A stretch of DNA of 37,146 bases, taken from the NCBI GenBank assembly GCA_964416385.1, contig CAYQDW010000021.1, positions 1 to 37,146 of the forward strand. The letters run 5' to 3'. A program made the translations under genes and the position numbers. The notes below the pieces were generated by a model, which saw only the letters and a list, made by a program, of their open reading frames with translations, had not been told where the DNA came from and ran no database searches. This document shows, piece by piece, positions 7,420 through 15,680 of the stretch; the stretch's first letter is position 1; every line of letters begins with the position of its first letter. The DNA is from JAUHWL01 sp964416385 (GTDB taxonomy: Bacteria; Bacteroidota; Bacteroidia; Flavobacteriales; Schleiferiaceae).

Positions 7420-8686
7420 CCTATTAAAAAAAATCCTAAGCGCTGAAAGCCGTACCATTTTCATTTTAGGTCTTATTCTGTTTGTATTGCCCACAGGTAA
7501 CCCGTACTTAATTAATCCGCTATTATTAACCTTGTTGCTAAACAGCCTAATAAGTTTAGGTTGGCGAGATTGGCTTGGAGCCCTTAAAAACCCTGTTTTT
7601 TTGCTGCCGGCCATATTTTACCTGTATTATACGAGCACCATTTTTTGGTCTGAACATACAGCAGATGCCTTGCTTCAGCTAGAAACTAAACTCACACTAT
7701 TTGCGGCTACCTTAGTCATTGCAGCCAATAAGCGACATTTGCTAAACGCCAAACAGTATACCTATAAAACCCTTTTTATTGCTGGTAATGTGCTTACCAT
7801 GCTTTATGCTTTCGGAAACGCTTTTTACCGGGCTTACAATTCAGGGTCATACTACAACGTTAATGAAGCCGGAGAAAGAGGCGCTAACTTTTTCATTTAT
7901 ACCGAGCTCTCTGCAGATATTATGCATGTGGGGTATTTATCTACCTATGTTGGGGTAGCATTACTGCTTAGTCTTTACAATACATTTTGGGGCAATGTTA
8001 CCCGTGTGCGCTGGGGCTTTGTGAGTGCCTTTTTGCTAATTAGTTTGGTTATGCTTCAGGGCAGAATTAATGTCTTGGCCTTTTTGCTTGTCATTGGTAT
8101 TGTAGCATTGGCATTCGCCATAAAAAACAAAGCATACAAATGGCTCGCGGTGCCTTTGGTGCCAGGGGTATTGCTTGCGTTATTTGTTGCTTTTGGCCCG
8201 CAAAGCCTAACCAAGCGGTTTGTGCAAGTGCCAGATATAAACTATGATATTACTGCCCCTGCAGAGGCTTTTAACAGCGCAACCTATCGGTTGGCCGAAT
8301 GGAAAGGTGCTACCCGCGTGATTAAAGATCACCCCATTTTTGGTACTGGGGTGGGAGATAATCGTGTGGCGTTACAAGATGCCTACAGTGCACTAGGGTT
8401 TAATGTGGGCTTAGAAAGGCATTACAATGCCCATAATCAATATTTAGAAACAACCATAGCGAGTGGTGCAATAGGTTTGGTTTTACTTTTAGCGATGCTG
8501 GTGGGTTATTTATACCTGGCATACAAACGCCAAGATTATGTGCTGCTGGTGGGCCTTTTATACTTTATGTTATGTATGCTCACAGAAAGTATGTTTGAGC
8601 GTGCTTGGGCAGTAATCTTTTATGCGGTTTTTTTCTCAACAATGCTGCTTGTTTCTGCCCACGGTGCCACAAATAAAAGGGCATAG
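7406..8686 (+). CDS. O-antigen ligase/polymerase-like membrane protein (Wzy/WaaL family), copy 1
   Basis: A 426-residue polytopic protein with about 11-12 hydrophobic segments and a large periplasmic loop near residues 280-350. That loop holds DHPIFGTGVGDNR and HYNAHNQYLE, the HxxG/G-rich and HNxYL-type motifs of the Wzy_C (O-antigen ligase) family. These proteins either polymerise repeat units or ligate polymer to a lipid or protein; the sequence does not decide which. It starts at GTG 7406 inside the WecA-like gene (14-base overlap). The last 67 bases overlap, tail to tail, with a second gene of the same family on the minus strand. Confidence 0.85.
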   Translation: MAQNSLLKKILSAESRTIFILGLILFVLPTGNPYLINPLLLTLLLNSLISLGWRDWLGALKNPVFLLPAIFYLYYTSTIFWSEHTADALLQLETKLTLFAATLVIAANKRHLLNAKQYTYKTLFIAGNVLTMLYAFGNAFYRAYNSGSYYNVNEAGERGANFFIYTELSADIMHVGYLSTYVGVALLLSLYNTFWGNVTRVRWGFVSAFLLISLVMLQGRINVLAFLLVIGIVALAFAIKNKAYKWLAVPLVPGVLLALFVAFGPQSLTKRFVQVPDINYDITAPAEAFNSATYRLAEWKGATRVIKDHPIFGTGVGDNRVALQDAYSALGFNVGLERHYNAHNQYLETTIASGAIGLVLLLAMLVGYLYLAYKRQDYVLLVGLLYFMLCMLTESMFERAWAVIFYAVFFSTMLLVSAHGATNKRA

Positions 8687-9900
8687 AAAAAGCTAAAAAA
8701 CAAAACACCCGCCTGGCGTTCTAGCATGCTTTCTGTAAAAAAGCTGATTATGCATAACACGAGAAAGCCAGTTTGCAAGCCCCCTAAACGTTTTTTGTAG
8801 ATTATGATAGGGGCTACAAATAAGCCGATGAGCAAGATTAGCCCAACCAGGCCGTTGGTGGCAAGATGTTGTAAAAAGGTATTGTGATAGTTATAGCGTT
8901 TATCAGAAAGGAGATAGGTGCCATGTCCATTCCAAAATTCAGCTGTACAGCTTTTTAAGGCCTCATTTAGCGCATCATCGCCTGCCCCTGTGCCAGTGCC
9001 TAAGATGAGGTTTTGTTGAGCAACTTCCCAGCCATATTGCCAAAGGTATACACGGTGATTGGTTTGCTTATTATTAACCATCTTGGTTACACTGCGCAAT
9101 TCGTCAACCGTTTCTATGAGGCGGTTTCGCGAACTTGGAAATGCAAATACAACTCCTAAGAAAAGGATCAGCCCTAACGCAAATACGCGTAGAATGCGCT
9201 TTTTACTGGTGAGCTGATGTTTTGTTGTTGCAAAAAATGCCATAGCTGCAAGCGGCAGGGCGATAATTTGTATACGCACGCTCGTAAACGCCATAGAGGC
9301 AATTAAAACGCTAAGGCCGGGAATTACATAACGCCAACGAATCACCTTTAAAATGCCAAGTTCCAGCAGTATCAACACGGCAAATGAGGCGTAAAGAGCG
9401 ATGTAGTGATTCGGGATCCAATCCCACGTTGAGGTGAATTTGTAGAATTTGCTCAATGGTAAACCTGATTGCTGCCAAGAAATGAATCCAACCACCACAA
9501 GTGCAAGTACTGATAGCGCTGCCAAGTATGCAAATAATGAAAGCACCATCTTCCTATTATGGTTAAACAGATAAGGCCAGGTAGCAGCGCCAAGTGGCCA
9601 AAGTAGCATTGTGATTTTTAAGGTGAGGTCTAAGCCGGCTTCATGGTTATTGGGCGAATAAAAGCTACCGAAAACCAACCATAGATATAATGCCGCGCTT
9701 GCAATGAGTAATGGGTTACGCAACCCGCTAAGCCTAGACTTTCTAAAGCTCAGCACAAAAACCAGCCAAAAAGCAACAATACCAGACGTAATAGGTGGAA
9801 AAAATGGCTGAAAGGGCAATAAGCTAACGTAGAGCATTAGTGCAGCCAGACCAAACTTTAATGCCATTGGCCCAGAGAGTACAGGCCAATTAGTTTTCAA
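8620..9900 (-). CDS. O-antigen ligase/polymerase-like membrane protein (Wzy/WaaL family), copy 2
   Basis: A 426-residue polytopic protein of the same Wzy_C family as the convergent gene at 7406-8686, though clearly diverged. The periplasmic loop contains NLILGTGTGAGDDALNEA and RYNYHNTFLQHLATNGLVG, the equivalent conserved block. The frame opens at TTG 9900, overlapping the S41 protease stop by 11 bases; ATG 9867 (MALKFGLAAL) is a good alternative start that gives 415 residues. It is the last gene of a minus-strand run with rnpA and an S41 protease, an unexpected operon partner for a polysaccharide gene. One of the two Wzy-like proteins may be the polymerase and the other the ligase; this is inference. 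Confidence 0.82.
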   Translation of the reverse strand: MKTNWPVLSGPMALKFGLAALMLYVSLLPFQPFFPPITSGIVAFWLVFVLSFRKSRLSGLRNPLLIASAALYLWLVFGSFYSPNNHEAGLDLTLKITMLLWPLGAATWPYLFNHNRKMVLSLFAYLAALSVLALVVVGFISWQQSGLPLSKFYKFTSTWDWIPNHYIALYASFAVLILLELGILKVIRWRYVIPGLSVLIASMAFTSVRIQIIALPLAAMAFFATTKHQLTSKKRILRVFALGLILFLGVVFAFPSSRNRLIETVDELRSVTKMVNNKQTNHRVYLWQYGWEVAQQNLILGTGTGAGDDALNEALKSCTAEFWNGHGTYLLSDKRYNYHNTFLQHLATNGLVGLILLIGLFVAPIIIYKKRLGGLQTGFLVLCIISFFTESMLERQAGVLFFSFFYALLFVAPWAETSSIVEKKTA

Positions 9901-11527
9901 GGGCTAAAATTTTGTGATAGGCAGCTGTATTGTTTAGTATTTCTATGGCCTTATCTAAGGTTGGGTCGTTTTCTAAACTTTGCCTAATTCTACCACTTTG
10001 GTAGTAATATCTACCCGCAATTTCTTGTTCAAGGTAGGCTTTGATTTGAGGTTTATACCGGATGAGGTCATTTTGCTTAATGCGAACAGCTTCATTTTCT
10101 AGTGCGGTAATTTGCGCAAGTAGATCTGCATATTCTTCATCTTCGGCTGTGCGCAAAAGTTTTGCAATGCTACGTTCTGTTTGTGTAGTGTACGCATATT
10201 CTTTGTCGGCTAAGTAGTCGATGAAATTCTGGTAATCTTCATCGGATAGGCTAAACGCGCCAGGCATCGCAATAGAATCGTGAGTTCGTGCAAAAACCGT
10301 TGCAAAATTGAAGATATGTCCATTATTGGCCAGAGAAACCAAAATTCCGCTTGCCGTTTCATCTTCCACAGTAATATCAGGATCAATACCACCACCGTCA
10401 AAAACTGGTCGGCCGTTAAGGGTTTTAAATGCGGTACGTAAACTGTCGGCAGTTCGTGCTACGGCACCATCATCACTACGATCAGCATAATTTATGGCTT
10501 GTATACATCGCCCACTTGGCGTGTAATATTTGGCAATGGTAATTTTTAGTTGCGAAGCATAAGGCAGGGGGTGCGATTGCTGTACAAGTCCTTTTCCGTA
10601 GCTGCGCTGACCTAAAACAACCCCACGATCTAAATCTTGAATAGACCCTGCTACAATTTCGCTTGCAGAAGCTGAAGAGCTATTTATTAAGACAGCAAGA
10701 GGAATTTCAGTATCTATTGCGCCACGCAAAGTTTGGTAGGTTCTATCTACATCTTTATTGCGGCCCTTCATGCGCACAACCTCAGTTCCTTTTTCAACAA
10801 AAAAATTGGTGATGTTAACGGCTTGATCTAACAAGCCCCCAGGGTTACCGCGCAGGTCTAAAATAATCTGGGTTAATTGGGGTTCTTTTTTGAGTTTGTT
10901 TAGTGCTTCTAGCACATGATCTGTAGCCTTATCAGTAAAGCTACTCAGATAAATGTATCCCGTATTATCGTTAACCATACCATAATAGGGCACACTTTTA
11001 AGTTGAATTTCTTTGCGTTGAAGTTGTACAGTGTATGCTTTGCCATCGCGCTCATATACCAATTCTACAGCGGTGCCTGGCGTTCCTTTCAAGACTTCAC
11101 TTACCTCTTCGGTGCTTTTGCCAATGAGGCTTTTGCCATCCACGGCTTTTATCCAATCACCAGCTTTTAATCCGGCCAAATCTGCAGGAAAACCAGGGTG
11201 CGGTTCTGCAATAAGCACTTTGTCGCCAATTTTCCTAATGGTTGAACCAATGCCGCCATACTGGCCTGTTTGCATCATCCTAAAATCTTCAATTTTACTC
11301 TCAGGAATATAAACCGTAAAAGGATCGAGGTTTTTTAACATGCCTTCAACGGCTTTTTCCATAAGAACGCGCGGCTCAGTATCATCAACGTAGTTGAGAT
11401 TTACCTCTTTAAATATGCTCGTAAAAATTTCAAGTTGTTTGTTTATTTCGAAGTAATCAATGCTAAAAGCACTGATTAAAAGCACTAAGGCAGAGGTAAG
11501 AAGTACGCCATATAATTTTCGCATCAT
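9890..11527 (-). CDS. S41 family C-terminal processing peptidase (CtpA-like)
   Basis: A 545-residue periplasmic serine protease. One N-terminal hydrophobic segment (residues 4-22) is a signal peptide or anchor. A PDZ domain follows at about 85-170 (GQYGGIGSTIRKIGDKVLI, GLKAGDWIKAVDG). The S41 catalytic domain has DLRGNPGGLL (224-233), SASASE with the probable nucleophile Ser287, and RSYGKGLVQQ with Lys312, the 25-residue Ser-Lys spacing known from Tsp. The C-terminal 150 residues are charged and helical. The gene lies 48 bases behind rnpA and probably belongs to the same operon. The start is ATG 11527, with a second ATG immediately after it. Processing of outer-membrane or secreted proteins is the likely role; the substrate is unknown. 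Confidence 0.92.
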   Translation of the reverse strand: MMRKLYGVLLTSALVLLISAFSIDYFEINKQLEIFTSIFKEVNLNYVDDTEPRVLMEKAVEGMLKNLDPFTVYIPESKIEDFRMMQTGQYGGIGSTIRKIGDKVLIAEPHPGFPADLAGLKAGDWIKAVDGKSLIGKSTEEVSEVLKGTPGTAVELVYERDGKAYTVQLQRKEIQLKSVPYYGMVNDNTGYIYLSSFTDKATDHVLEALNKLKKEPQLTQIILDLRGNPGGLLDQAVNITNFFVEKGTEVVRMKGRNKDVDRTYQTLRGAIDTEIPLAVLINSSSASASEIVAGSIQDLDRGVVLGQRSYGKGLVQQSHPLPYASQLKITIAKYYTPSGRCIQAINYADRSDDGAVARTADSLRTAFKTLNGRPVFDGGGIDPDITVEDETASGILVSLANNGHIFNFATVFARTHDSIAMPGAFSLSDEDYQNFIDYLADKEYAYTTQTERSIAKLLRTAEDEEYADLLAQITALENEAVRIKQNDLIRYKPQIKAYLEQEIAGRYYYQSGRIRQSLENDPTLDKAIEILNNTAAYHKILALEN

Positions 11528-11575
11528 CGTAGAAGGGGTTTCTGCGTTCGGGTTATAAACGAACAGATTTGGTAT

Positions 11576-11941
11576 TTAGTTTGACGAACGTAATTCTGCA
11601 AGACATTGCTGCATTGCATTTTTGATTTGTATAAAATCTAATTTTTTGTGGTGAATGTAAATAAATACGATTGCTATTGGTTTATGCCCATCAAGTGGCA
11701 AGTTTGGTTTGTTTAAACGATAAGCTTCATGCATCTGGCGTTTTATGCGGTTGCGGTCTACAGCATGTTTAAACTTGCGCTTACTCACACTTAAACCAAC
11801 CTGCACGGGCTCGCTACTATCTGTGCTGTGGGTGTATACCATGAGTAGTGGAAACCTTTTAATCTTTCGGCCAGACGTAAAAAGCGCCGCAAAAGTCTTT
11901 TTGCTTTTTAAGTGCTCATGTCTTTTGAAGGTTAACCGCAT
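11576..11941 (-). CDS. rnpA: Ribonuclease P protein component
   Basis: A 121-residue basic protein, the protein subunit of RNase P that helps the catalytic RNA cut the 5' leader from pre-tRNAs. The RNP family signature RNRIKRQMHEAYR spans residues 63-75, preceded by GLSVSKRKFKHAV, which fits the usual (G/V)xVSKK...AVxRNxxKR pattern. Length is normal. The RNase P RNA gene is not in the window, and the usual bacterial neighbour rpmH is also absent. The gene follows a symmetrical terminator (11977-12009) and leads into the S41 protease gene 48 bases downstream. Confidence 0.96.
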   Translation of the reverse strand: MRLTFKRHEHLKSKKTFAALFTSGRKIKRFPLLMVYTHSTDSSEPVQVGLSVSKRKFKHAVDRNRIKRQMHEAYRLNKPNLPLDGHKPIAIVFIYIHHKKLDFIQIKNAMQQCLAELRSSN

Positions 11942-11976
11942 GGGATGCCAAATTACGAAAGGATGCCTTGTAAATA

Positions 11977-12009
11977 AAAAAGGCTGCTAATCATAAAAGC
12001 AGCCTTTTT
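11977..12009 (-). terminator. Rho-independent terminator after hemD
   Basis: A perfect 12-bp inverted repeat (AAAAAGGCTGCT / AGCAGCCTTTTT) with a 9-base loop. It lies 16 bases past the hemD stop on the minus strand and ahead of rnpA. Its symmetry would let it work in both directions, but only minus-strand genes flank it. Confidence 0.85.
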
Positions 12010-12025
12010 GAAAAAATTTGAGGGG

Positions 12026-12775
12026 TTATTTTACCTTATTTTTTTCTTTGATGTATTCTTCCAAGGCTTTGGTCATACTCGGAAATTCTGGGGTAGGTGC
12101 TTTAATATCTAATTTTAAGCCTGCTTCTTCAACAGCTTGCCAAGTGGTATTGCCAAAGGCAGCAATGCGTGTGTTTTTTTGTTCAAAATCAGGAAAGTTG
12201 GCCAGTAGTGACTTTATCCCTTCTGGGCTAAAAAACACCAAAATATCATAGTAAACATCTGCTAAATCACGCAAATCACTGTGCACGGTTTTATACAGAA
12301 TGGCTCTTGTGTAATTGATATTGTTCTTTTCTAATGTTTCTGGAATATCCTGCTTTAAAACATCAGAGGTTGGTAGCAAAAACTTTTCGTTTTTGTGCTT
12401 TTTCAAGGTGGGGATTAAGTCCTTCATGGTTTGGTAACCGTAATAAATCTTACGCTTACGGTAAACCACATATTTTTGAAGATAAAACGCCACAGCTTCT
12501 GAGATGCAGAAATACTTGGTATCGTTATTAATGGGCACGCGCATCTCCTCACATATTCTAAAGTAATGGTCTACGGCATTTTTACTCGTAAATATGATGG
12601 CATTAAAATCGCGAGGTGTGATTTTATCTTTGCGGAATTCTGTAGCCGAAATCCCTTCTACATGAATAAAAGGCACAAAATCAATTTTTACTTTTTGTTT
12701 TTGCGCAAGTGTTGTAAATGGAGATCCTTCGGCTTTTGGTTCAGGTTGAGAAACTAGAATAGACTTTACTTTCAT
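12026..12775 (-). CDS. hemD: Uroporphyrinogen-III synthase
   Basis: A 249-residue cytosolic enzyme that cyclises hydroxymethylbilane to uroporphyrinogen III, the branch point of heme and other tetrapyrroles. HemD is poorly conserved, but the two-lobed pattern is visible: ILVSQPEP at the start, IIFTSKNAVDHYF (residues 60-72) in lobe one, KFLLPTSDVL near 130 in lobe two, ILVFFSPEGIKSLL (about 179-192) and IAAFGNTTWQAVEEAG near 205-220. The upstream DUF4271 gene, 45 bases away, is a frequent hemD neighbour in Bacteroidota and probably shares its transcript. A strong terminator follows. Confidence 0.9.
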   Translation of the reverse strand: MKVKSILVSQPEPKAEGSPFTTLAQKQKVKIDFVPFIHVEGISATEFRKDKITPRDFNAIIFTSKNAVDHYFRICEEMRVPINNDTKYFCISEAVAFYLQKYVVYRKRKIYYGYQTMKDLIPTLKKHKNEKFLLPTSDVLKQDIPETLEKNNINYTRAILYKTVHSDLRDLADVYYDILVFFSPEGIKSLLANFPDFEQKNTRIAAFGNTTWQAVEEAGLKLDIKAPTPEFPSMTKALEEYIKEKNKVK

Positions 12776-12820
12776 ACCTGCGGGGAAGCGTTTTTGTGTG
12801 TTAAAATTGTTGGTTTCACC

Positions 12821-13465
12821 TTACGTAATAACAATTTTTAGAATCGTTAAAACAGGTAAAATTTCAAGCACGCAAAGGTAAAAAAATAATTGGAGGCCAT
12901 TAAGGTTCTTGTTGATGGCCAATTTTGAAGCTCTTAAAATGCCTATGATATAAAGGCCAGACAAAGCACCTATGCCGATATAAATGAGCGCATGGCTTGT
13001 TAGCGGGGAATAAAAATAGAACACCACAAGAACCACCAGCAAAAGAGAGGTCCATTGCAAATAACCATCCTTGATCTGAATAAATTGATGTAGTGGTTTT
13101 TTCATTTCGAAAATAACCCCCGTTAAACTGTGAAAAAAGCGCTGTAAAGTAAAAGTGAGAAGCGCAATTAAAACGGTCTTCACAAATAAAGCAAAGTCGT
13201 TATTTGATGGTGATGTCTCTTTGGATGTAATAAATAGATAGCCAAAAAGGCCAAAGCCTGCAATCCAGATAAAGTCTAGAAAAATAGTAAACCAAATAGG
13301 GCTGCTCTTTTCTTGTTGAATCTCAGTGAAATAGCCCTTGCTAAACGGAAGTCTTAGAAACGATGAAAAACGCTTTGGGTAGTGGTAGTTAAGCAAACTC
13401 AAAACAACCAAATACGCCAACAGCACTAATGTAAGCCAATCTAGGGCATGTGCAGGTTTTATCAT
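12821..13465 (-). CDS. DUF4271 family membrane protein
   Basis: A 214-residue inner-membrane protein with five to six hydrophobic segments, for example WLTLVLLAYLVVLSLLNY near the N-terminus and LLLVVLVVFYFYSPL near residue 145. Length, layout and position beside hemD match the DUF4271 family of Bacteroidota, whose function is unknown. The ATG at 13465 lies five bases after a near-consensus -7 box (TACCTTTA, 13471-13478), so the mRNA may be leaderless. The terminator of the upstream T9SS cargo gene (13488-13514) insulates it. Confidence 0.8.
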   Translation of the reverse strand: MIKPAHALDWLTLVLLAYLVVLSLLNYHYPKRFSSFLRLPFSKGYFTEIQQEKSSPIWFTIFLDFIWIAGFGLFGYLFITSKETSPSNNDFALFVKTVLIALLTFTLQRFFHSLTGVIFEMKKPLHQFIQIKDGYLQWTSLLLVVLVVFYFYSPLTSHALIYIGIGALSGLYIIGILRASKLAINKNLNGLQLFFYLCVLEILPVLTILKIVIT

Positions 13466-13470
13466 GGCGC

Positions 13471-13478
13471 TAAAGGTA
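13471..13478 (-). promoter_or_regulatory. Possible -7 promoter box (TACCTTTA, minus strand)
   Basis: It matches TAnnTTTG except for the last base and lies between the terminator at 13488-13514 and the DUF4271 start, only five bases from the ATG. If real it gives a leaderless DUF4271-hemD transcript. Confidence 0.4.
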
Positions 13479-13487
13479 GTATCTCAA

Positions 13488-13514
13488 TTAAAAAATCCCG
13501 CTGTTGGCGGGATT
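13488..13514 (-). terminator. Rho-independent terminator
   Basis: On the minus strand, an 8-bp stem (AATCCCGC / GCGGGATT) with a 5-base loop is followed by a T-rich run. It lies 20 bases past the stop of the T9SS cargo gene. Confidence 0.82.
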
Positions 13515-13534
13515 AGTGTTTAATCATTTCTTGT

Positions 13535-14356
13535 TTATTCAATAATTAGTTTTTGCTTGCTCACATCTTCATTTAAGCGCACTAAAACAATATAGGTTCC
13601 AGGGGATAATCCGCTCACGTTAAATTGCTCACGCCATGCACCTGCAGGTACAGTTGCATCATAAAGCGTTTTTATGTGCCTACCAACCAAGTCATATACC
13701 GTGATGGTTAGACTTCCGCCATTTATGGCCGAAAAGCCAAGGTTTATTTGTTCTTGCGCAGGATTAGGATATAATGAGAATTCATTCAAAGCAAATTCTT
13801 GGGTGCCAATGCTTGATTTGGTTAGCGATAAGCTTTCAGTAACAATAGCATCTCCAGAAGTGGTGCCATTGCCATTTGCAAAGTTGGCCGCAACGTATAC
13901 AGTTGCATTTGGGCTAGTGCCAGAATTCCACTTAAAACGCCATACCAAAGAATCTCCAGAAAATGTATTGCTTATACTTCTGTGTGTGGCAGAATTTCCA
14001 CTAACCGCTGCACCGCCCCCCGCGAGTGTACTCAAGGTTCCGGCAAATCCATTTGCATTTTCAACGGTTGCGTTAAATCCACCTTTAACAGCTGTGCCGC
14101 CATTGCCACGGCAGTCTACAGTTATGGTGTAATCTGTATTTTCTTGGTATCCGCTAGCGGGGATGTCTGTAGAAATGGTAACATTTTGCGTACTCGCACT
14201 TGCGCCACCATGGCACTGAGAGCACGTGTTATTGTTGCTCATTGGGCTGCCAGACATGGCAGAATTAATACCGCTAGATGATGTAAAGGCATTGCCAGTA
14301 AATAAAAGGAATGCAACAGCAAAGAGTGAAATTTGAAGGATAGTTGTGCGCTTCAT
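13535..14356 (-). CDS. Secreted T9SS cargo protein with CxxCH motif (choice-of-anchor V-like)
   Basis: A 273-residue secreted protein. A signal peptide covers about residues 1-24. The mature N-terminus carries CSQCHGG (45-51), a CxxCH heme-c-type motif. A beta-rich domain follows (about 55-175) with NVTISTDIPASGYQ and ENTDYTITV, as in the choice-of-anchor V group. The C-terminus is a type A T9SS sorting domain: EFSLYPNPAQEQINLGF (about 191-207), LTITVYDLVGRHIKTL, and LSPGTYIVLVRLNEDVSKQKLIIE split across the end. It should be exported by Sec, cross the outer membrane through T9SS and be released or attached to the cell surface. Whether heme is bound is not shown: no distal Met or second CxxCH stands out. 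A terminator follows directly. Confidence 0.85.
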   Translation of the reverse strand: MKRTTILQISLFAVAFLLFTGNAFTSSSGINSAMSGSPMSNNNTCSQCHGGASASTQNVTISTDIPASGYQENTDYTITVDCRGNGGTAVKGGFNATVENANGFAGTLSTLAGGGAAVSGNSATHRSISNTFSGDSLVWRFKWNSGTSPNATVYVAANFANGNGTTSGDAIVTESLSLTKSSIGTQEFALNEFSLYPNPAQEQINLGFSAINGGSLTITVYDLVGRHIKTLYDATVPAGAWREQFNVSGLSPGTYIVLVRLNEDVSKQKLIIE

Positions 14357-14448
14357 ATGCAGAGTTTTGTGTAATAACTTTAAAACGATTTAATAGTTCA
14401 AATGCAGCATTATTAAATACTTTAGCGGCCAATTTAAACGATGCAAAG

Positions 14449-15627
14449 ATGGCTCAAGATCAATTCCAATCTCCAGATTATTATCAAATAGATGAATTAT
14501 TTAACGAGGAGCACTTGTTGGTTAGGCAAGCAACCCGTGATTGGGTTAAGCGCGAGGTTTCGCCAATCATTGAAGATTATGCGCAACGTGCAGAATTTCC
14601 ACAGCACATCGTTCAGGGCTTGGCGCAAGTAGGTGCTTTTGGGCCTTACATACCTGAAGAATATGGCGGTGCCGGCTTAGATCAAATTTCTTATGGTTTG
14701 ATGATGCAGGAAATCGAACGCGGAGATTCTGGCATTCGTTCTACATGTTCTGTACAGTCTTCATTAGTTATGTATCCCATCTATAAATATGGCAATGAAG
14801 AGCAACGCAGAAAATATCTACCAAAATTGGCCTCAGGAGAATACTTAGGTTGTTTCGGTTTAACAGAGCCAGATTTTGGATCTAATCCAGGTGGTATGGT
14901 TACCAATTTTAAAGATATGGGTGATCATTATCTCTTAAATGGCGCAAAAATGTGGATTAGCAACGCCCCTTTTGCACAAATAGCCGTAGTTTGGGCAAAA
15001 GATGAATCTGGTAGAATTCACGGGTTGATTGTTGAGCGTGGTATGGAAGGATTTTCTACGCCAGAAACACACAATAAGTGGAGCCTTAGAGCAAGTGCTA
15101 CTGGCGAGTTGGTTTTTGATAACGTTAAAGTGCCAAAAGAAAACCTATTACCAAATAAGAGCGGACTAGGTGCACCACTCGGATGTTTAGACTCAGCACG
15201 GTATGGTATTGCATGGGGTGCTTTAGGTGCCGCTATGGATTGCTATGACACGGCATTGCGATATGCTAAAGAGCGTGTTCAGTTTGATAGACCTATTGGC
15301 GGATTTCAGCTGCAACAAAAAAAGCTAGCCGAGATGATTACAGAAATAACCAAAGCACAACTGTTAACTTGGCGTTTGGGCGTGCTACGCAATGAGGGGC
15401 GTGCAACTACAGCTCAAATCTCAATGGCTAAGCGCAACAATGTAGATATGGCATTGAAGATTGCCCGTGAGGCCCGTCAAATGTTAGGTGGTATGGGTAT
15501 AACTGGAGATTACCCAATTATGCGCCATATGATGAATCTTGAAAGTGTTGTAACTTATGAAGGCACACATGACATTCACCTGCTCATTACAGGGTTAGAT
15601 GTTACGGGTTTAAATGCCTTTAAATAG
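14449..15627 (+). CDS. gcdH: Acyl-CoA dehydrogenase, glutaryl-CoA dehydrogenase type
   Basis: A 392-residue flavoenzyme. Compared with other acyl-CoA dehydrogenases it has the glutaryl-CoA dehydrogenase features: IRSTCSVQSSLVMYPIYKYG (residues 96-115) keeps the Arg that contacts the glutaryl carboxylate (Arg97), CFGLTEPDFGSNPGGM marks the flavin site, and YEGTHDIH (370-377) holds the catalytic base Glu371. Expected reaction: oxidation and decarboxylation of glutaryl-CoA to crotonyl-CoA in lysine/tryptophan breakdown. No other gene of that pathway is nearby. The frame is open from 14344, but ATG 14449 gives the normal N-terminus and avoids overlap with the divergent gene's start. It ends at a terminator shared with the convergent lipoprotein gene. 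Confidence 0.92.
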   Translation: MAQDQFQSPDYYQIDELFNEEHLLVRQATRDWVKREVSPIIEDYAQRAEFPQHIVQGLAQVGAFGPYIPEEYGGAGLDQISYGLMMQEIERGDSGIRSTCSVQSSLVMYPIYKYGNEEQRRKYLPKLASGEYLGCFGLTEPDFGSNPGGMVTNFKDMGDHYLLNGAKMWISNAPFAQIAVVWAKDESGRIHGLIVERGMEGFSTPETHNKWSLRASATGELVFDNVKVPKENLLPNKSGLGAPLGCLDSARYGIAWGALGAAMDCYDTALRYAKERVQFDRPIGGFQLQQKKLAEMITEITKAQLLTWRLGVLRNEGRATTAQISMAKRNNVDMALKIAREARQMLGGMGITGDYPIMRHMMNLESVVTYEGTHDIHLLITGLDVTGLNAFK

Positions 15628-15650
15628 TATATCGATTTATATTTTCCTTT

Positions 15651-15680
15651 AAAAAGGCTGCCGTATTAGGCGGCCTTTTT
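15651..15680. terminator. Bidirectional terminator between convergent genes
   Basis: A 12-bp near-perfect inverted repeat (AAAAAGGCTGCC / GGCGGCCTTTTT, one wobble pair) with a 6-base loop and T runs on both strands. It serves the plus-strand dehydrogenase, and on the minus strand it overlaps the stop codon of the Rieske-like lipoprotein gene (15679-15681). Confidence 0.85.

Noticed and set aside
13674..14132. 152-codon plus-strand frame opposite the T9SS cargo gene
   Set aside because: It lies fully antisense to a gene with clear signal peptide, CxxCH and T9SS domains and has a Pro/Val-rich translation typical of a shadow frame.
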